Source: an uncultured Gemmatimonadota bacterium | GTDB taxonomy: Bacteria > Gemmatimonadota > Gemmatimonadetes > Longimicrobiales > Gaopeijiaceae | Direction: 5' to 3' | NCBI GenBank assembly: GCA_937136445.1 | Contig: CAKZOQ010000264.1 | Coordinates: forward strand, 1-20,409 | Length of the DNA: 20,409 bases | Part shown: piece after piece, positions 17,104 through 20,409 of the stretch | Layout: each line of letters starts with the position of its first letter | Position numbering within the stretch: position 1 is the first letter of the stretch | The notes under the pieces: generated by a model | What the model saw: only the letters and a program-made list of their open reading frames with translations | Database searches by the model: none | What the model was told of the DNA's origin: nothing | Program-made: the position numbers and the translations under genes

Positions 17104-18498
17104 ATGGCTCCTCGATCCGCACGGTCCTCCTCGACACCCGCGATCCTCCTGGCCGCCCTTTCTCTGACGGCCCTCCTCCCCGCCCCCTCCCTCGCCCAGG
17201 GACTGCTCCCGGACCTGGTTCGGGAACGCACGGAACGGGAGTGGGCGGTGAAGCTGGAGAAACTGGAGACGACGCTGCAGGGCCACATGAGGACCCATGG
17301 CATCGACATGTGGCTGATCCTGAGCCGGGAGAACGACCCGGATCCGGCGCTCCGTCTCTTCGGAGACCACTGGACCACCTGGGCCGGCCACCGGAACGCG
17401 TGGGTGTTCTTCGATCCGGGCGGGGACGCGCCGCTGGAGCGCGTCGTTCTGGGCACCCACGTGCGGGGCCACATCCTTCCCTTCTTCCCCGACACCCCGG
17501 GCAGCGGGCACGGCTACGGCGAAGAGGGGCTGGCACCGCACCTGCAGGAGTACGTGCAGGCCCGGGATCCCCGCACCATCGCCATCAATCGCTCCCGCAC
17601 CGTGACCATGGCCGACGGGCTGTCGCTGGAAGGGTATCGCTACCTCGTCGAGGCGTTGGGGGAGACGTTCGAGGAGCGGTTCGTCTCCGCCGAGCCCCTC
17701 CTCATCGACTACGTGGCGCACCGGACGCCTGCGGAGCTCGAGATCAGCATCGAAGCGAGCTGGATCACCTGGAACATCCTGAAGCGGGCCTTCTCGAACG
17801 AGGTCCTCACGCCGGGTGCCACCACCAACGAGGACGTGTACTGGTGGATCCTGCAGGAGGTCGAGGACCAGGGTCTGGAGCTCAACTTCTCGCCGTCGGT
17901 GACGATCCACCGCCAAGGCGCCACCCGTAGCTTCGGGGTGCACGAAGACGAGGTCATCCAGCCGGGCGACATGCTCCACGTGGACTTCGGCGTGCAGTTG
18001 ATGGGGATCGGGACCGATCAGCAGAAGCAGATCTACGTGCTGCGACCCGGTGAGACGGAGCCGCCGCCAGGGATCCGGGCGCTCTTCGCCCAGTCCGTGC
18101 GCATGGCCGACATCATCGCCGAGGAACTGAAGCCCGGCGTCGAGGGGCGCGTCGTGAAGGCGCGCGCCGAGAAGCGAGGTGCCGGCGAGGGTATCGACAA
18201 CCTGGTCTACTCCCACGCGCAGGGAAGCTGGGTGCACGACGCCGGCGCATGGGCCATCTCCGACTGGCCCGAGCGGTACGGGAATCATCCCCGAGAGCCG
18301 GTGCGCCCGACGGAGTTCTGGTCGGTGGAGTTCTCCGTACGCGGGGCGATTCCCGAATGGGGCGGGCAGATGCTCGGCATGGGACGGGAGGAGGACGGCT
18401 GGGTCGGCGCCGACGACACCTTCCAGTGGATGAGCGGGCCCCAAAGGGAGGTCTGGGTGGTCCGGAGCGACGTGGGCGGGTCCGCCCCGCCGCGCTGA
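17104..18498 (+). CDS. Secreted M24-family metallopeptidase (Xaa-Pro peptidase-like)
   Basis: A 464-residue protein with a clear signal peptide (residues 1-31, hydrophobic AILLAALSLTALLP, cleavage after 'SLA'). An N-terminal creatinase-like domain contains 'GIDMWLILSRENDPDP' and 'NAWVFFDPGG'. The C-terminal M24 pita-bread domain carries D294 in 'HVDFG' and D305 in 'IGTDQQKQ', 11 residues apart as in the family. It also has H371 or H378 in 'YSHAQGSWVHDAG', E409 in 'WSVEFSVRGAIPEWGGQ' and E429/E430 in 'GREEDGW', which together fit a two-metal site. The likely reaction is hydrolysis of X-Pro or related peptides outside the cytoplasm; the substrate is unknown. The start is the only ATG close before the signal peptide. 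The gene stands alone, divergent from the lipoprotein/DUF4157 pair and convergent with the lanthipeptide genes, with a terminator directly after it. I see no sign of a link to either system. Confidence 0.9.
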   Translation: MAPRSARSSSTPAILLAALSLTALLPAPSLAQGLLPDLVRERTEREWAVKLEKLETTLQGHMRTHGIDMWLILSRENDPDPALRLFGDHWTTWAGHRNAWVFFDPGGDAPLERVVLGTHVRGHILPFFPDTPGSGHGYGEEGLAPHLQEYVQARDPRTIAINRSRTVTMADGLSLEGYRYLVEALGETFEERFVSAEPLLIDYVAHRTPAELEISIEASWITWNILKRAFSNEVLTPGATTNEDVYWWILQEVEDQGLELNFSPSVTIHRQGATRSFGVHEDEVIQPGDMLHVDFGVQLMGIGTDQQKQIYVLRPGETEPPPGIRALFAQSVRMADIIAEELKPGVEGRVVKARAEKRGAGEGIDNLVYSHAQGSWVHDAGAWAISDWPERYGNHPREPVRPTEFWSVEFSVRGAIPEWGGQMLGMGREEDGWVGADDTFQWMSGPQREVWVVRSDVGGSAPPR

Positions 18499-18511
18499 GG
18501 GGAGCTACGAG

Positions 18512-18544
18512 AAGGGCCCGCCGCGACGAGCGCGACGGGCCCTT
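18512..18544. terminator. Hairpin terminator between convergent genes
   Basis: AAGGGCCCG (18512-18520) pairs perfectly with CGGGCCCTT (18536-18544). After one mismatch a further CGC/GCG pairing leaves a seven-base loop. It lies 13 bases after the peptidase stop and 29 bases beyond the end of the convergent precursor gene. The near-symmetric stem, flanked by AG-rich and CT-rich sequence, could terminate both transcripts. Confidence 0.8.
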
Positions 18545-18573
18545 CCTCCTTCCCGCGATCCCTTCGTCTGCGA

Positions 18574-18942
18574 CTATTTGCAGGGGTGCTCCTTGCAGGT
18601 GGCGGTGAAGGAGGTCCACGGCCAGCTCCACGGCCACCACGAGGAGCTGCTGCTCTCGCTCTCGCGTCGCCCCGACAACGCCGAAACGGCCTCGTCCTCA
18701 CTCACGGACTTCCCGGCGGGGGTGAGGGGGAGCACGACCCGATCACCTTCCCGCACCGCGCTGCTCGCGTCCTCCGTGAAGGCAACCTTCCCACGCTCCT
18801 TCGGCGGCATCCCGGCGACCTCGTGGATCGCTCCGTCCGGATCCTTCAGCGCCTTCTTGCGGAACGCTTCGTCCGTCGCCGCTCGTTGGACCACTTCCAC
18901 GAGCGTGTCCTGCACCTTTTCCATCGTCCATTCGCGAGCCAT
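18574..18942 (-). CDS. lanA: Lanthipeptide precursor with NHLP-type leader and Trp/Pro-rich core
   Basis: A 122-residue precursor. The leader (about 91 residues) resembles the alpha subunit of nitrile hydratase (NHLP family): 'ATDEAFRKKALKDPDGAIHE', then a 'VAFTED' segment, then 'DRVVLPLTP'. It ends in 'SVSEDEAVSALSG', which corresponds to the 'LSDEELEAVAGG' ending where such leaders are cleaved. The inferred 31-residue core begins RRESE and contains the run SSSSSWWPWSWPW, then TSFTATC, then KEHPCK. It has 8 Ser, 3 Thr and 2 Cys, so at most two (methyl)lanthionine rings; remaining Ser/Thr could stay dehydrated or unmodified. ATG 18942 has GGGGAG 6 bases upstream. It lies 42 bp downstream of the LanM-like gene on the same strand. 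The leader call is strong; the cleavage site and ring pattern are inferred. Confidence 0.88.
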   Translation of the reverse strand: MAREWTMEKVQDTLVEVVQRAATDEAFRKKALKDPDGAIHEVAGMPPKERGKVAFTEDASSAVREGDRVVLPLTPAGKSVSEDEAVSALSGRRESESSSSSWWPWSWPWTSFTATCKEHPCK

Positions 18943-18948
18943 GCACCA

Positions 18949-18954
18949 CTCCCC
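18949..18954 (-). promoter_or_regulatory. Shine-Dalgarno for the lanthipeptide precursor
   Basis: GGGGAG on the minus strand sits 6 bases before ATG 18942 in the 42-bp gap after the LanM-like gene. It supports this start over the internal ATG six codons later. Confidence 0.6.
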
Positions 18955-18984
18955 GCTTGAGAAGACAGCAGGCCGAGCCGCACG

Positions 18985-20409
18985 TCAGTCGAGCGCGCAG
19001 ATCGACACGTACCCGCCCGGCCGGGCGAGTCGAAGGAGACCATAGCCGACCCCAGCGATCCCCTGCAACAGCCCGATGGGCGGAAGGGACGCCGACGAGG
19101 CCGCACGGAAGCGGTAGTCCCCGCGCTCCTCGGCCTCCCGGACGATCCGGAGTGCGCCGTCCACGGCCTCGGCGTGCAGATCCGCCCGGTCCGGGAGCAC
19201 CTCGGCCGCGTACGCCAGGACCTCGACGGCGCCGGTGCGCCCGCAGCAGAGATGGTCGGCCGGCGCAGAGAGCAGGAGCCTTCGGGTCGATGCGAGTCCG
19301 ACAGCAAGATCCTCGTGCGAGGCCTCGTCCAGGACCGCGAGGGACGCCAGCCTGCCGAGGGTGATTCCCGGCGCGCCCGTGCACCATCCGAAGGTCGTGT
19401 GCGCGGCGGTATGCCCGCCGCCGTCCCTGGCCGCCGCCGGGCGAAGATCGGCCCAGCGTCCCTCCGACGGGGAGCGGTGGACGCGTTCGAACTCGAATCC
19501 CTCCCGTGCGGCGGCGGCGAAGCGCTCATCTCCGGTAGCCGTGGCGAGACCCGCCAGGGCCCGCCCGATGCCCGAAGCCCCGTGGGCGAAGCCGGTCAGG
19601 AAGGAGCCCATCGATGGCCACGCCCGCGGTCCGGAGGGCGTCCGTTCACGATTCCTCAGGAGGTCCTCGCCTCGTTCCACGGCGCGCTGCAGATGCAGGT
19701 CGGCCCCGGTCTCCCGGTACAGGGCGAGGTGAGCCAGCAGGACGCCCGCCGAGCCGTTCAGGAGATCGCTCGGGACAGGCTCGTCCTCGGGCTTCCGAGG
19801 GACGGCCGCCAGCCACTCGGCGGCATCGGACCGCAGGGAGTCGTCTCCGAGCAGCGCCGCGATCCGGGTCCAGGCGTAGGCGAGTCCGGCCAGGCCCTCG
19901 GCGAGGGAGGTTCCCGCGGAGCCCGACGGGACGGCACGGACCGGGTCGGTTGGACCGAGGGACGCCATCGTCTCCCGGGACAACGCCGTGAACTCGGGTC
20001 GGCCCGTGGCTCGTCCCAGCGCGGCCAGGAAGAGGGCGGCGCCGCACGACCCCCGGTACAGCCCCGGCGGCGCGACGTCCAATCGGTATCGACCGGTAGG
20101 CGGGTGGTAGGTCGGCGTCAGCCAGGTCGCGCCCCCGGCGTGCCGGATCGCCCCGGCCATCAGCCGTTCGCCGATCCGCTCAGCGGCTCGAAGCAACTCG
20201 TCCGAAGCATCGACCTCCCTCCTGCGGCGCCCGCCGGCACGCGCAGGTCGAGCATCGGATCTCTCGAGGCGCCGGTCGGCCGTCTGGGCTGTCGAGTCGC
20301 GCTCCGTCGAGGGCTCCAAAGCTCCGCCGGCCATGGCATAGGTGGCCTCCACGATGCATCGCTGACGGATGCGATCCTCCTCGCCCACCCGCATCAGCAA
20401 CTCGCAGCC
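18985..20409 (-). CDS. lanM: LanM-type lanthipeptide synthetase, C-terminal part (partial)
   Basis: This frame enters from the right edge and gives about 474 residues of C-terminus. The first visible segment (LLMRVGEEDRIRQRCIVEAT) and the variable linker after it fit the junction between the LanM dehydratase and cyclase domains. The cyclase then starts with 'AAERIGERLMAGAI' and 'PPGLYRGSCGAALFLAALG'. The LanC-like barrel includes 'GLAGLAYAW', 'LLNGSAGVLLAHLALY' and 'FAHGASGIGRALAGLA'. The zinc-site motifs are 'GWCTGAPGI' (Cys codon 19381-19383) and 'HLCCGRTG' (two Cys codons, 19243-19248). The three-cysteine arrangement matches the CCG group of LanM enzymes, whose known example is ProcM, rather than the usual CHG type. 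It ends with 'GLLQGIAGVGYGLLRLA'. It should dehydrate Ser/Thr and form thioether rings in the adjacent precursor. A stand-alone LanC is the alternative, since the dehydratase domain is outside the window. Confidence 0.85.
   Translation of the reverse strand, partial: GCELLMRVGEEDRIRQRCIVEATYAMAGGALEPSTERDSTAQTADRRLERSDARPARAGGRRRREVDASDELLRAAERIGERLMAGAIRHAGGATWLTPTYHPPTGRYRLDVAPPGLYRGSCGAALFLAALGRATGRPEFTALSRETMASLGPTDPVRAVPSGSAGTSLAEGLAGLAYAWTRIAALLGDDSLRSDAAEWLAAVPRKPEDEPVPSDLLNGSAGVLLAHLALYRETGADLHLQRAVERGEDLLRNRERTPSGPRAWPSMGSFLTGFAHGASGIGRALAGLATATGDERFAAAAREGFEFERVHRSPSEGRWADLRPAAARDGGGHTAAHTTFGWCTGAPGITLGRLASLAVLDEASHEDLAVGLASTRRLLLSAPADHLCCGRTGAVEVLAYAAEVLPDRADLHAEAVDGALRIVREAEERGDYRFRAASSASLPPIGLLQGIAGVGYGLLRLARPGGYVSICALD

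Noticed and set aside
17104..18498. The M24 peptidase as the leader peptidase for the lanthipeptide.
   Set aside because: It is on the opposite strand, separated by a terminator, has its own signal peptide and belongs to a family acting on X-Pro bonds. Nothing in the sequence ties it to leader removal.
18985..20400. A free-standing LanC-like protein starting near 20400.
   Set aside because: The frame stays open to the window edge and the first ~60 residues resemble the LanM inter-domain region. There is also no ribosome site at the putative start, so a LanM C-terminus is more likely, though not proven.
1..20409. CRISPR arrays, tRNA or rRNA genes, insertion sequences and attachment sites.
   Set aside because: I looked for regularly spaced repeats, tRNA-like ends, transposase motifs and flanking inverted repeats and saw none that could be supported.

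Overview
The window is GC-rich, densely packed bacterial DNA. It holds the distal part of an extracellular contractile injection system (eCIS, Afp/PVC-like) locus, a secreted metallopeptidase gene, and one end of a class II lanthipeptide locus. The high GC, the 'CGGG' lipoprotein with an Ig-like domain, the secreted M24 peptidase of an environmental type and the NHLP-leader lanthipeptide together suggest a Gemmatimonadota-like or similar environmental bacterium. This placement is an inference; no rRNA or marker gene is present.

Region 1 (1-15385, + strand) is one tightly coupled operon. It begins with the last codons of a probable gp25/Afp9-like baseplate gene. Then come a large baseplate J-like protein (Afp11 type), a small fibre-like linker/adhesin protein, a second baseplate J-like protein (Afp12 type), a 1535-residue CIS tape-measure-family protein (Afp14 type), an AAA+ ATPase (Afp15 type), and an exported, membrane-anchored protein with a GH18-like barrel whose catalytic motif is degenerate. 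Every junction from the first J-like gene onward overlaps by 4 to 11 bp, so the genes are probably co-transcribed and translationally coupled. Tube, sheath, LysM, spike and cap genes are not visible and would lie upstream.

Region 2 (15386-17103) holds two minus-strand genes convergent with the eCIS operon: an Ig-like-domain lipoprotein followed, with a 4-bp GTGA overlap, by a short DUF4157 (HExxH) protein. DUF4157 is a domain strongly associated with eCIS loci and their cargo, so this pair probably belongs to the system. A roughly 300-bp divergent intergenic region follows.

Region 3 (17104-18544, + strand) is a secreted M24 (Xaa-Pro peptidase-like) metallopeptidase followed by a clear hairpin terminator.

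Region 4 (18574-20409, minus strand) is a LanM-type lanthipeptide synthetase, entering from beyond the right edge and ending with a LanC cyclase domain of the three-cysteine (CCG) type. It is followed after 42 bp by a 122-residue precursor with a nitrile-hydratase-like (NHLP) leader and an unusual Ser-run, Trp/Pro-rich core with two cysteines. This is the best candidate in the window for an undescribed natural product.
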